From positions 337,501 through 401,500 of the forward strand of contig NZ_LIXI01000011.1 of NCBI RefSeq assembly GCF_001905595.1: a stretch of 64,000 nucleotides of DNA. Direction: 5' to 3'. Position numbers and translations under genes: made by a program. This document shows, one piece after another, positions 53,858 through 61,952 of this stretch (positions are counted from its first letter, which is position 1; each line of letters opens with the position of its first letter). The notes beneath the pieces are model-generated. The model was not told the DNA's origin and did not search any database. It worked only from the letters and a program-made list of their open reading frames with translations. The DNA is from Streptomyces sp. CB00316. Lineage in GTDB: Bacteria; Actinomycetota; Actinomycetes; Streptomycetales; Streptomycetaceae.

Positions 53858-55212
53858 CGCACGGCCTCCAGCAGGACCGGGGCGGGCTCCTGCGGCTGCC
53901 CGCCGGGGGCTTGGGTGAAGCGGACCCTCTCCGCGCGGTTGAGGCCGACCTGGCGGACGGTGATCCGCCAGCCGGGCAGTTCGGCCTGGTCACCGGGGGC
54001 GGGGATGCGGCCCAGCAGGTCGGCGACGAGCCCGGCGACGGTCTCGTACGGCCCCTCCGGCAGCTCCAGGCCCGCCCGGCTCAGGGTGTGGACCCGGCAG
54101 CTGCCCTCGGCGTCCCAGACCGGGCGGCCGTCCTCGCCGGTGGCGGTGGTGAGTTCGGGGCGGTCGGAGCCCACCGCGTCGTGCTCGTCGCGGACCTCGC
54201 CGACGAGCTCCTCGATGATGTCCTCCAGGGTGACGACCCCGGCGGTGCCGCCGTACTCGTCGACCACGACGGCTATCGGCTGCCCGTGGCGCAGCCGCCG
54301 CAGCAGCCGCTCCACGGGCAGGGTCCCGGGCACCAGGAGCGGGGCGACGGCGATCCGGCCGGCCGGGGTGCGCAGCCGCTCGTGGGCGGGGACGGCGAGG
54401 GCGTCCTTGAGGTGGACCATGCCGATGACCTCGTCGATCCGGTCCCGGTAGACCGGGAAGCGGGAGAGGCCGGTTGCGCGGGTGAGGTTGAGGACGTCCT
54501 CGGCGGTCGCGGAGGAGTGCAGGGCGCTGACCTTCACCCGGGGGGTCATGACGTGCTGGGCGGTGAGCCCGGCCAGGGACAGGGTCCGTACGAAGAGGTC
54601 GGCGGTGTCCTGTTCCAGGGTGCCGGCCTCGGCGGAGTGGCGGGCCAGGGAGACCAGTTCGCCCGGGGTTCGGGCGGAGGCCAGCTCGTCGGTCGGCTCG
54701 ACGCCGAAAAGCCGTACCAGCCGGTTGGCCAGCGTGTTCAGCGCGGTGATGGCGGGCCGCAGCAGGGTCGCGAAGCGGGCCTGCGGTCCGGCGACGAACC
54801 GGGCGACCTGGAGCGGCCGGGAGACCGCCCAGTTCTTGGGGACGAGTTCACCGACGACCATCTGCACGGCGGAGGCGAGCAGCATCCCGATGACGACACC
54901 GACGCCGGGGACCGCGCCCGCGGGCAGCCCGGTGGCGGTGAGGGGGCCGGCGAGCAGCTGGGCGAGGGCCGGTTCGGCGAGCATGCCGACGACCAGGGAC
55001 GTGATGGTGATGCCGAGCTGGGTGCCGGAGAGCTGGAAGGAGAGTTCCCGCAGGGCGTCGACGACGGTGCGGGCCCGCCGGTCGCCCTCGGCGGCCGCGC
55101 GTTCGGCGTCGGGCCGGTCCACGGTGACGAGCCCGAATTCGGCTGCCACGAAGAACCCGTTGGCGAGGATGAGGAGGAAGGCCGCCGCGAGGAGCAGCAG
55201 AGGGGTGGTCAT
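53854..55212 (-). CDS. CNNM/CBS membrane protein with CorC_HlyC domain
   Basis: 452 residues. Same start as its neighbour (AAAFLLILANGFFVAAEFGLVTVDRPDAERA), then two CBS domains (IDEVIGMVHLKDALAVP ... VVVDEYGGTAGVVTLEDIIEELVGEVRDEHD) and a C-terminal CorC_HlyC domain (VHTLSRAGLELPEGPYETVAGLVADLLGRIP). VVDEYGGTAGVVTLEDIIEELVGEI-like sequence is the family signature. It is the first gene of a two-gene unit. Likely an ion exporter subunit with its shorter paralogue. Confidence 0.9.
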   Translation of the reverse strand: MTTPLLLLAAAFLLILANGFFVAAEFGLVTVDRPDAERAAAEGDRRARTVVDALRELSFQLSGTQLGITITSLVVGMLAEPALAQLLAGPLTATGLPAGAVPGVGVVIGMLLASAVQMVVGELVPKNWAVSRPLQVARFVAGPQARFATLLRPAITALNTLANRLVRLFGVEPTDELASARTPGELVSLARHSAEAGTLEQDTADLFVRTLSLAGLTAQHVMTPRVKVSALHSSATAEDVLNLTRATGLSRFPVYRDRIDEVIGMVHLKDALAVPAHERLRTPAGRIAVAPLLVPGTLPVERLLRRLRHGQPIAVVVDEYGGTAGVVTLEDIIEELVGEVRDEHDAVGSDRPELTTATGEDGRPVWDAEGSCRVHTLSRAGLELPEGPYETVAGLVADLLGRIPAPGDQAELPGWRITVRQVGLNRAERVRFTQAPGGQPQEPAPVLLEAVR

Positions 55213-55411
55213 GAGGCCGCCGCCTCCGGGGAAGGGGCGGCGCAGGTACTACCGGACGATCCGTCCATTGCTGGAGGGAGTCACTCCTTGGGTCGCAGGA
55301 AGGCCCCGCGGGCCCCCACTGGGGCCGTGGAACGGGCGGGGCGGGGCGCACGGGGCGCCGCCGCCCACCAGAGTAGACAAATGGGCCCCGCGCGGCGGGG
55401 GTCTCCGCCGG

Positions 55412-55873
55412 TCAGGGGGTGTCGTCGCCGACGGCCGACCGGGACTCGGCGAGGGCGCGCAGGGCGCGGGCGTCGCGGATGGCCTGCTGCTTGGCCATGC
55501 CGGGCTGGATGCCGAGGGCGGGCATGCTGGTGCCGTCGCTGAGGTCGAGGAAGACCCAGGGGTCGCCGGACCGCAGGTTGACGCGGAGGATCTCCTCCCA
55601 GGCCAGCCTGCGGGTCCGGGTGATGTTGACGACGGTGACCCCGGTGTCGTCGGCGGTGACCCGGGGCCTGCTGAGCAGGGCCAGGACGCCGAGGAAGAGC
55701 GCGGCGACGAAGATGAAGGTGACCCGCTCCCCCGGGTTGAGCCGCTCCAGCATCAGCGCGATGACCGTGATGACGAGGAACATCGCCAGGCCCACGCTCA
55801 GCAGGACCACCCGGGTGAGAGTGGGCCGGAAGGTGACCGGGAGGGTGGGGAGTTCGGGCCGGGGCGCGGACAT
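55412..55873 (-). CDS. Two-helix membrane protein with PH-like domain
   Basis: 153 residues. Two hydrophobic helices (LTRVVLLSVGLAMFLVITVIALML and VTFIFVAALFLGVLALL) are followed by a bacterial PH-like domain (RVTADDTGVTVVNITRTRRLAWEEILRVNLRSGDPWVFLDLSDGTSMPALGI). It is the last gene of the rib-his operon in position, 36 bp after hisG, same strand. Function unknown; other actinobacterial proteins with this fold are membrane-associated and lack an enzyme role. The ATG at 55873 gives the full first helix. Confidence 0.85.
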   Translation of the reverse strand: MSAPRPELPTLPVTFRPTLTRVVLLSVGLAMFLVITVIALMLERLNPGERVTFIFVAALFLGVLALLSRPRVTADDTGVTVVNITRTRRLAWEEILRVNLRSGDPWVFLDLSDGTSMPALGIQPGMAKQQAIRDARALRALAESRSAVGDDTP

Positions 55874-55909
55874 CGGGGTCTTCTCTCGGGTGTGCGGTGG
55901 CCGGGGCGC

Positions 55910-56758
55910 TCAGAGACGGCAGGCGTGGATGGCCGTGGTGAGGATGGCGCGGGCGCCGAGCTCGTACAGGTCGTCCATGATCCGCTGGGCCTCCTTGGCG
56001 GCGACCATGGAGCGCACGGCGACCCAGCCCTCGTGGTGCAGCGGGGAGATGGTCGGCGACTCCAGGCCCGGGGTGAGCGCGACGGCGCGCTCCAGGTGCT
56101 CCACGCGGCAGTCGTAGTCCATCATCACGTAGGACCGGGCGACCAGGACGCCCTGGAGGCGGCGCAGGAACTGCTGGACCTTGGGGTCGCCGGTCGGGGC
56201 GCCGTTGCGGCGGATCACGACGGCCTCGGAGGTCATGATCGGGTCGCCGATCACCTCGAGTCCGGCGTTGCGCATGCTGGTGCCGGTCTCCACGACGTCC
56301 GCGATGATCTGGGCGACGCCGAGCTCGATGGCGGTCTCGACCGCGCCGTCGAGGTGGACGATGGACGCCTTGACGCCGGCCTCGGTGAGGTGGGCGGCGA
56401 CGATGCCCTCGTAGGAGGTGGCGATCGTCATGCCGTCGAAGTCCTGCGGGCCCGCGGCCGTGCCGGGCTTGGTGGCGTAGCGGAAGGTGGAGCGGGCGAA
56501 GCCGAGCTGGAGGATCTCCTCGGCGTCGGCGCCCGAGTCCAGCAGCAGGTCACGGCCGGTGATGCCGATGTCGAGCTTGCCGGAGCTGACGTAGATCGCG
56601 ATGTCCCGGGGGCGGAGGTAGAAGAACTCGACCTCGTTCTCAGGGTCGACCAGGACGAGCTCCTTGGACTCCTTGCGCTGCTGGTAGCCCGCCTCATGGA
56701 GCATGGCCATCGCAGAGCCGGAGAGTGCACCCTTGTTGGGGACGGCGATGCGCAGCAT
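55910..56758 (-). CDS. hisG: ATP phosphoribosyltransferase, long form
   Basis: 282 residues, the long HisG form with a C-terminal regulatory ACT-like domain (RNGAPTGDPKVQQFLRRLQGVLVARSYVMMDYDCRVEHLERAVALTPGLE). It catalyses the first step of histidine synthesis. Catalytic-domain motifs: MLRIAVPNKGALSG and SGKLDIGITGRDLLLDSG. The ATG at 56758 is correct because it opens exactly at MLRIAVPNKG; the frame upstream is shadow. It follows hisE by 59 bp in the rib transcript; in Streptomyces hisE-hisG are separate from the main his operon. Confidence 0.97.
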   Translation of the reverse strand: MLRIAVPNKGALSGSAMAMLHEAGYQQRKESKELVLVDPENEVEFFYLRPRDIAIYVSSGKLDIGITGRDLLLDSGADAEEILQLGFARSTFRYATKPGTAAGPQDFDGMTIATSYEGIVAAHLTEAGVKASIVHLDGAVETAIELGVAQIIADVVETGTSMRNAGLEVIGDPIMTSEAVVIRRNGAPTGDPKVQQFLRRLQGVLVARSYVMMDYDCRVEHLERAVALTPGLESPTISPLHHEGWVAVRSMVAAKEAQRIMDDLYELGARAILTTAIHACRL

Positions 56759-56817
56759 GAGGTCAGGTTCCTTTGTGCGGAGGGAGAACAGGGGGAAGTG
56801 CGGTGCTCGGGCCGGAC

Positions 56818-57090
56818 TCAGAGATGGGCGTAGACGTCGTCGAGGGAGATCCCGCGGGCGACCATCATCACCTGGACGTGGTAGAGCAGCTGCGAGATCT
56901 CCTCGGCAGCGGCCTCCTTGCCCTCGTACTCGGCGGCCATCCAGACCTCGGCGGCCTCCTCGACGACCTTCTTGCCGATGGCATGCACGCCCTTGTCCAC
57001 CAGCTCGGCGGTGCGCGAGGTGGAGGGGTCGCCTTCGGCGGCCTTGAGCTGGAGCTCGGTGAAGAGCTCTTCGAAGGTTTTGTGTCCCAT
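56818..57090 (-). CDS. hisE: Phosphoribosyl-ATP pyrophosphatase
   Basis: 90 residues, the short stand-alone HisE. It hydrolyses phosphoribosyl-ATP to phosphoribosyl-AMP, the second histidine step. The all-alpha NTP-PPase motif EEAAEVWMAAEYEGKEAAAEEISQLLYHVQVMM is complete. The N-terminus MGHKTFEELFTELQLKAAEGD is typical. It lies between ribH and hisG and probably uses the rib promoter, although its own promoter in the 35-bp gap cannot be excluded. Confidence 0.96.
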   Translation of the reverse strand: MGHKTFEELFTELQLKAAEGDPSTSRTAELVDKGVHAIGKKVVEEAAEVWMAAEYEGKEAAAEEISQLLYHVQVMMVARGISLDDVYAHL

Positions 57091-57125
57091 GATGGTCCTC
57101 AGAATACGGGGTCGCCGCGCGGTAC

Positions 57126-57611
57126 TCAGCGCCAGGGTTCGCTGACGGTCCGCAGCGTGGCCGCGGTCGCCACGGCGGCGGTGACCGCTTCGTGCCCCTT
57201 GTCCTCGTTGGACCCCTCGATGCCCGCCCGGTCGAGCGCCTGCTCCTCGGTGTCACAGGTGAGGACGCCGAAGCCGACGGGGACGCCGGTGTCGACGGTG
57301 ACCTGGGTGAGGCCCATGGTGACGCCCTGGGACACGTACTCGAAGTGGGGGGTGCCGCCCCGGATGATCACGCCGAGCGCGACGATCGCGTCGTAGCCGC
57401 GGCCGGCGAGTACCTTGGCGACGACGGGCAGCTCGAAGGAGCCCGGGACGCGGAGCAGCGTCGGCTCGTCGATGCCCAGCTCGTGCAGGGCGCGCAGGGC
57501 GCCGTCGACGAGGCCGTCCATGACCTTCTCGTGCCACTGGGCCGCGATGACGGCCACCCGGAGGTCGGCGCAGTTGCGTACGGACAGTTCGGGTGCACCC
57601 TTGCCGCTCAT
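57126..57611 (-). CDS. ribH: 6,7-dimethyl-8-ribityllumazine synthase
   Basis: 161 residues. It joins 5-amino-6-ribitylaminouracil and 3,4-dihydroxy-2-butanone 4-phosphate, the next to last step of riboflavin synthesis, in a 60-mer or pentamer. Motifs: AAQWHEKVMDGLVDGAL, RVPGSFELPVVAKVLAG and GVIIRGGTPHFEYVSQGVTMGL, with the catalytic His in TPHFEYV. Fifth gene of the FMN-riboswitch operon. The ATG at 57611 has AGGAGAACC close upstream. Confidence 0.97.
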   Translation of the reverse strand: MSGKGAPELSVRNCADLRVAVIAAQWHEKVMDGLVDGALRALHELGIDEPTLLRVPGSFELPVVAKVLAGRGYDAIVALGVIIRGGTPHFEYVSQGVTMGLTQVTVDTGVPVGFGVLTCDTEEQALDRAGIEGSNEDKGHEAVTAAVATAATLRTVSEPWR

Positions 57612-57666
57612 GGTTCTCCTGAAGCTCGTTGCGTAGAAGTGGTCGGTCGTTACCGGTCGGCCGTCG

Positions 57667-58967
<1,301 letters not shown>

Positions 58968-58971
<4 letters not shown>

Positions 58972-59612
58972 GCCGTGGCTCCTTCCAGAGCGGGTGTCCG
59001 CGTACGCAGCCACCAGTCGCGCATGCCCCACAGGACGAGGGCGCCGTAGATGATGTAGACGAAGCCGGAGAAGGCGAAGCCGTTGGCGAAGTTCAGGGGG
59101 ACGCCGACGAGGTCGACCAGGAGCCAGGCGAACCAGAACTCGACCATGCCGCGGGCCTGGGCGTACATCGCGACGATCGTGCCGACGAAGATGTACGCGT
59201 CCGGCCACGGGTCCCAGGAGAGCGACGGGACCAGGGTGAACAGGCCGCCGACTGCGAGGGTGCCGAGGGCCGCGGCGCCGATCAGCACACCGCGCTCGCG
59301 CCAGGTGGCGAAGCGGACGGCGAGGGAGCCGTCCTGGGCCTGCTGCTTGCCGCGGTTCCAGGACTGCCAGCCCCACAGGGCGACGACGATGACGACCAGC
59401 TGCTTGCCCGCGCTGCCGGAGAGGTGCGCGGAGGCGAAGGCGACGAAGAGGATGGCGCCGGCGAGGAGCTGGGCGGGCCAGGTCCAGATGGAGCGCCGCC
59501 AGCCGAGGGCCAGGGCGACCAGGCCGATGAGGTTGCCGATCATGTCGGCCCACTTGATGTGCTGGCCGAACACGGTGAAGGCCTCGGAGTTGAGCCAGGA
59601 GACGGCGTTCAT
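58968..59612 (-). CDS. ribM: RibM riboflavin transporter (PnuC family)
   Basis: 214 residues with six to seven helices. It belongs to the PnuC/PnuX fold: WADMIGNLIGLVALALGWRRSIWTWPAQLLAGAILFVAF and a second half WDPWPDAYIFVGTIVAMYAQARGMVEFWFAWLLVDLVGVPLNFANGF. In Streptomyces davawensis and in Corynebacterium a gene of this type between the rib genes imports riboflavin, not nicotinamide riboside. Here it sits between ribE and ribBA, coupled on both sides by ATGA overlaps, so RibM is the best call rather than PnuC. Confidence 0.88.
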
Positions 59613-60250
59613 CGCGGGTCCTGCCCGGGCCGGTCGCTTCCCGGCATCGGGTCCTGCCCGGACCGGTCCCCGAGCAGCCGTTCGACGTACTTGGCGATGA
59701 CGTCCACCTCCAGGTTGACCGGGTCGCCGGGCTGCTTGTGGCCGAGCGTGGTCAGGGCGAGAGTGGTGGGGATGAGGCTGATGGTGAAGTAGTCGGCCGC
59801 CGCCTCGACGACGGTGAGGCTGACGCCGTCGACGGTGATGGAGCCCTTCTCGACGACGTACCGGGTCAGCTCGGGCGGCAGGGAGACCTTGACGATCTCC
59901 CAGTGCTCGGAGGGGGTGCGCTCGACGATGGTGCCGGTGCCGTCCACGTGCCCCTGCACGATGTGCCCGCCGAGCCGGCCGCCGAGCGCCATCGGGCGCT
60001 CCAGGTTGACGCGGGAGCCGGTGGTGAGGGCGCCGAGGCTGGAGCGCTTGAGGGTTTCGGCCATCACGTCGGCGGTGAACTCGCCGTCGCCGGTCTCCAC
60101 GACGGTGAGGCAGACGCCGTTCACCGCGATGGAGTCGCCGTGCTTGGCGCCGTCGGTGACGAGGGGGCCGCGCAGCCGGAAGCGGGAGGCGTCGGCGAGG
60201 GGCTCGACGGCGGTGACCTCACCCAGTTCTTCGACAATTCCGGTGAACAC
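59609..60250 (-). CDS. ribE: Riboflavin synthase, alpha chain
   Basis: 213 residues made of two similar halves: MFTGIVEELGEV ... NGVCLTV, and LGGHIVQGHVDGTG ... DGVSLTVVEA. It dismutates two lumazines into riboflavin. The last 15 or so residues (GDRSGQDPMPGSDRPGQDPR) are a repetitive tail. The GTG at 60250 starts on the base after the TGA of ribD (TGAGTG), so re-initiation is likely. Overlaps ribM by 4 bp at the other end. Confidence 0.97.
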   Translation of the reverse strand: MFTGIVEELGEVTAVEPLADASRFRLRGPLVTDGAKHGDSIAVNGVCLTVVETGDGEFTADVMAETLKRSSLGALTTGSRVNLERPMALGGRLGGHIVQGHVDGTGTIVERTPSEHWEIVKVSLPPELTRYVVEKGSITVDGVSLTVVEAAADYFTISLIPTTLALTTLGHKQPGDPVNLEVDVIAKYVERLLGDRSGQDPMPGSDRPGQDPR

Positions 60251-61351
60251 TCAGTTTCCCTTCCGAGCAGGGGCGGGGGCGGCGGTGATGCGCAGATCGG
60301 GGCCGATGCGGACCGTCTCGGTCACATCGAGGCGCAACGCGCGGGAGATGGTGGTGATTCCGGCGTCGCCGAGGGCCGCGGGGCCCGCGCCGAGCAGGAC
60401 CGGGGCGAGGTAGCCGACGACCTTGTCGACCTTTCCCGCGGCGACGAAGGCACCGGCGAGGGTGGGGCCGCCTTCGAGGAGTACGGAGAGGACGCCGCGC
60501 CCGTGCAGGGCGGCGAGGAGGGCGTCGAGGTCCAGGCCGGGGCCGGTGGCGGCGCGGGGCAGCCGCAGGACGGTGTCCTCGGGGAGGTGGCCGGCGGGTG
60601 CGTCCTCGGCGACCGCGATCAGGGTGGACGCGGTGTCGTCCAGGACCCGGGCGCCGGGCTTGACGGCCGTGGCGTTCGTGTCGACGACGACGCGCAGGGG
60701 CTGGGTGGCGCCGTCGATGCCGCGTACACCCAGCTGGGGGTCGTCGGCGCGGGCGGTGCCCGAGCCCACGATCACCGCGTCCGCCTCGGCGCGGAGCCGG
60801 TGGACGTCGGCGCGGGCCTCGGGCGAGGTGATCCAGCGGCTGGTGGTGTCGGCGGCGGCGATGCGGCCGTCGAGGGTGGCGGCGTACTTCCACAGGACGT
60901 ACGGGCGGCCCAGGCGCACCGAGGTGAGCCAGGCGGCGTTGCCCGCCTCGGCCTGGTCGGCGAGGAGGCCCTGCTCGACCTGGACCCCGGCCGCGCGCAG
61001 GGTGTCGGCACCGCCGGTGGCCTGCGGGTTCGGGTCGCCGACCGCGTACACGACCCGGCTGATCCCGGCGTCCAGGAGGGCCTGGGCGCAGGGGCCGGTG
61101 CGGCCGGTGTGGTTACAGGGTTCGAGGGTGACGTAGGCGGTGCCGCCCCGGGCCCGCTCGCCGGCCGCGCGCAGGGCGTGGACCTCGGCGTGGGGCCCTC
61201 CGGCGCGCTGGTGGAAGCCTTCACCGGCCACGGCTCCGGAGGCGTCGGTGATCACACATCCGACGACCGGATTGGGGCTCGTGGAGCCGAGACCGCGGGC
61301 TGCGAGCGTGACGGCTCGGCCCATGGCGGTGATGTCGGCTGCGGTGGCCAC
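60251..61351 (-). CDS. ribD: Bifunctional pyrimidine deaminase/reductase
   Basis: 366 residues. The N-terminal deaminase has the zinc motif PHAEVHALRAAGE and TLEPCNHTGRTGPC. The C-terminal reductase starts near residue 150 (RPYVLWKYAATLDGRIA). It carries out steps two and three of the riboflavin pathway. The GTG at 61351 is preceded by AGGAGGA 4 bases upstream, one of the best ribosome sites of the window. This site can pair with a complementary element 100 bases upstream (see expression platform). First gene of the operon, under the FMN riboswitch. Confidence 0.96.
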   Translation of the reverse strand: MATAADITAMGRAVTLAARGLGSTSPNPVVGCVITDASGAVAGEGFHQRAGGPHAEVHALRAAGERARGGTAYVTLEPCNHTGRTGPCAQALLDAGISRVVYAVGDPNPQATGGADTLRAAGVQVEQGLLADQAEAGNAAWLTSVRLGRPYVLWKYAATLDGRIAAADTTSRWITSPEARADVHRLRAEADAVIVGSGTARADDPQLGVRGIDGATQPLRVVVDTNATAVKPGARVLDDTASTLIAVAEDAPAGHLPEDTVLRLPRAATGPGLDLDALLAALHGRGVLSVLLEGGPTLAGAFVAAGKVDKVVGYLAPVLLGAGPAALGDAGITTISRALRLDVTETVRIGPDLRITAAPAPARKGN

Positions 61352-61472
61352 CGGGTCCTCCTGCCTCTTTCGGGCACGGACTCCGGGGCCTGTCGATGAC
61401 GACAGATGAAGCGGCTCACCAGGGGAAACGCCGAAAACCGAAGAAGGGACGCAGGGGTCCGGAGGAACCCGG
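61351..61472 (-). promoter_or_regulatory. Expression platform with anti-Shine-Dalgarno element
   Basis: The mRNA segment CCGGGUUCCUCC (61472-61461) is complementary to GGAGGACCCGG (61361-61351), which holds the ribD ribosome site and the first base of its GTG: 11 pairs with one bulged U. It lies downstream of the FMN aptamer. I infer that FMN controls translation start by releasing or blocking this anti-SD. Confidence 0.6.
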
Positions 61473-61513
61473 CCATGCGTCCGCCTACGGCGGCGTACCG
61501 ATGAAGAACCGCC

Positions 61514-61640
61514 GCGCACTGCCTCCCATCCGGACTTTAACCGTCGGTCCAGGAATCCCACCTGGTCAACCGGCCGCTGGCTGCGGACGGGTCGCGGACT
61601 ATAACCGCCGGTTCGGAATTGCACCGACCCCGGAGTGCGC
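61514..61640 (-). ncRNA. FMN riboswitch (RFN element)
   Basis: On the minus strand the conserved RFN parts are all present: GGTGCAATTCCGAACCGGCGG, GTCCGCGACCCG, GGGATTCCTGGACCGACGG and GTTAAAGTCCGGATGGGAGG. The closing stem P1 is GCGCACT (61640-61634) with AGTGCGC (61520-61514). It lies 160 bp upstream of ribD. FMN binding turns down the rib genes. Confidence 0.95.
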
Positions 61641-61798
61641 TGCTACTGGTACGGAACCAGTCTGCCACGGACGCTCCTCGGCCATGCGGGTGAGTGCTGT
61701 GGGCTGGGTCACAGGAGACTGGCGCATTCCCGCTCCGCCGGGTCGGCGGGAAATCGACGGAGGCGCCGACAACGTAGTCATTCGGAAAGTTGATCGCG

Positions 61799-61842
61799 AA
61801 AGGTCCAGACCTATTGACGCACTGGTCTAGTCCTCTTAATCT
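61799..61842 (+). promoter_or_regulatory. Chitinase promoter with DasR/chitin-type operators
   Basis: TTGACG (61814-61819) and TAATCT (61837-61842), 17 bp apart, form a good promoter. It is flanked by two copies of the chitinase direct repeat: AGGTCCAGACCT (61801-61812) and TGGTCTAGTCCT (61823-61834). ACTGGTCTAGTCCTCT (61821-61836) matches the DasR site consensus ACTGGTCTAGACCACT at 14 of 16 positions. Such repeats mediate chitin induction and glucose or GlcNAc control of Streptomyces chitinase genes. Confidence 0.85.
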
Positions 61843-61952
61843 CTGCGTCACCTCCGAGGTTCGGTTCCCACGGTGTGCGCACACCGGGACCCCGATACGA
61901 CCCACCCCTTTGCCAGTTGTGTTCTGCCGACCTCCCCAGGAGGAACGTCCAC

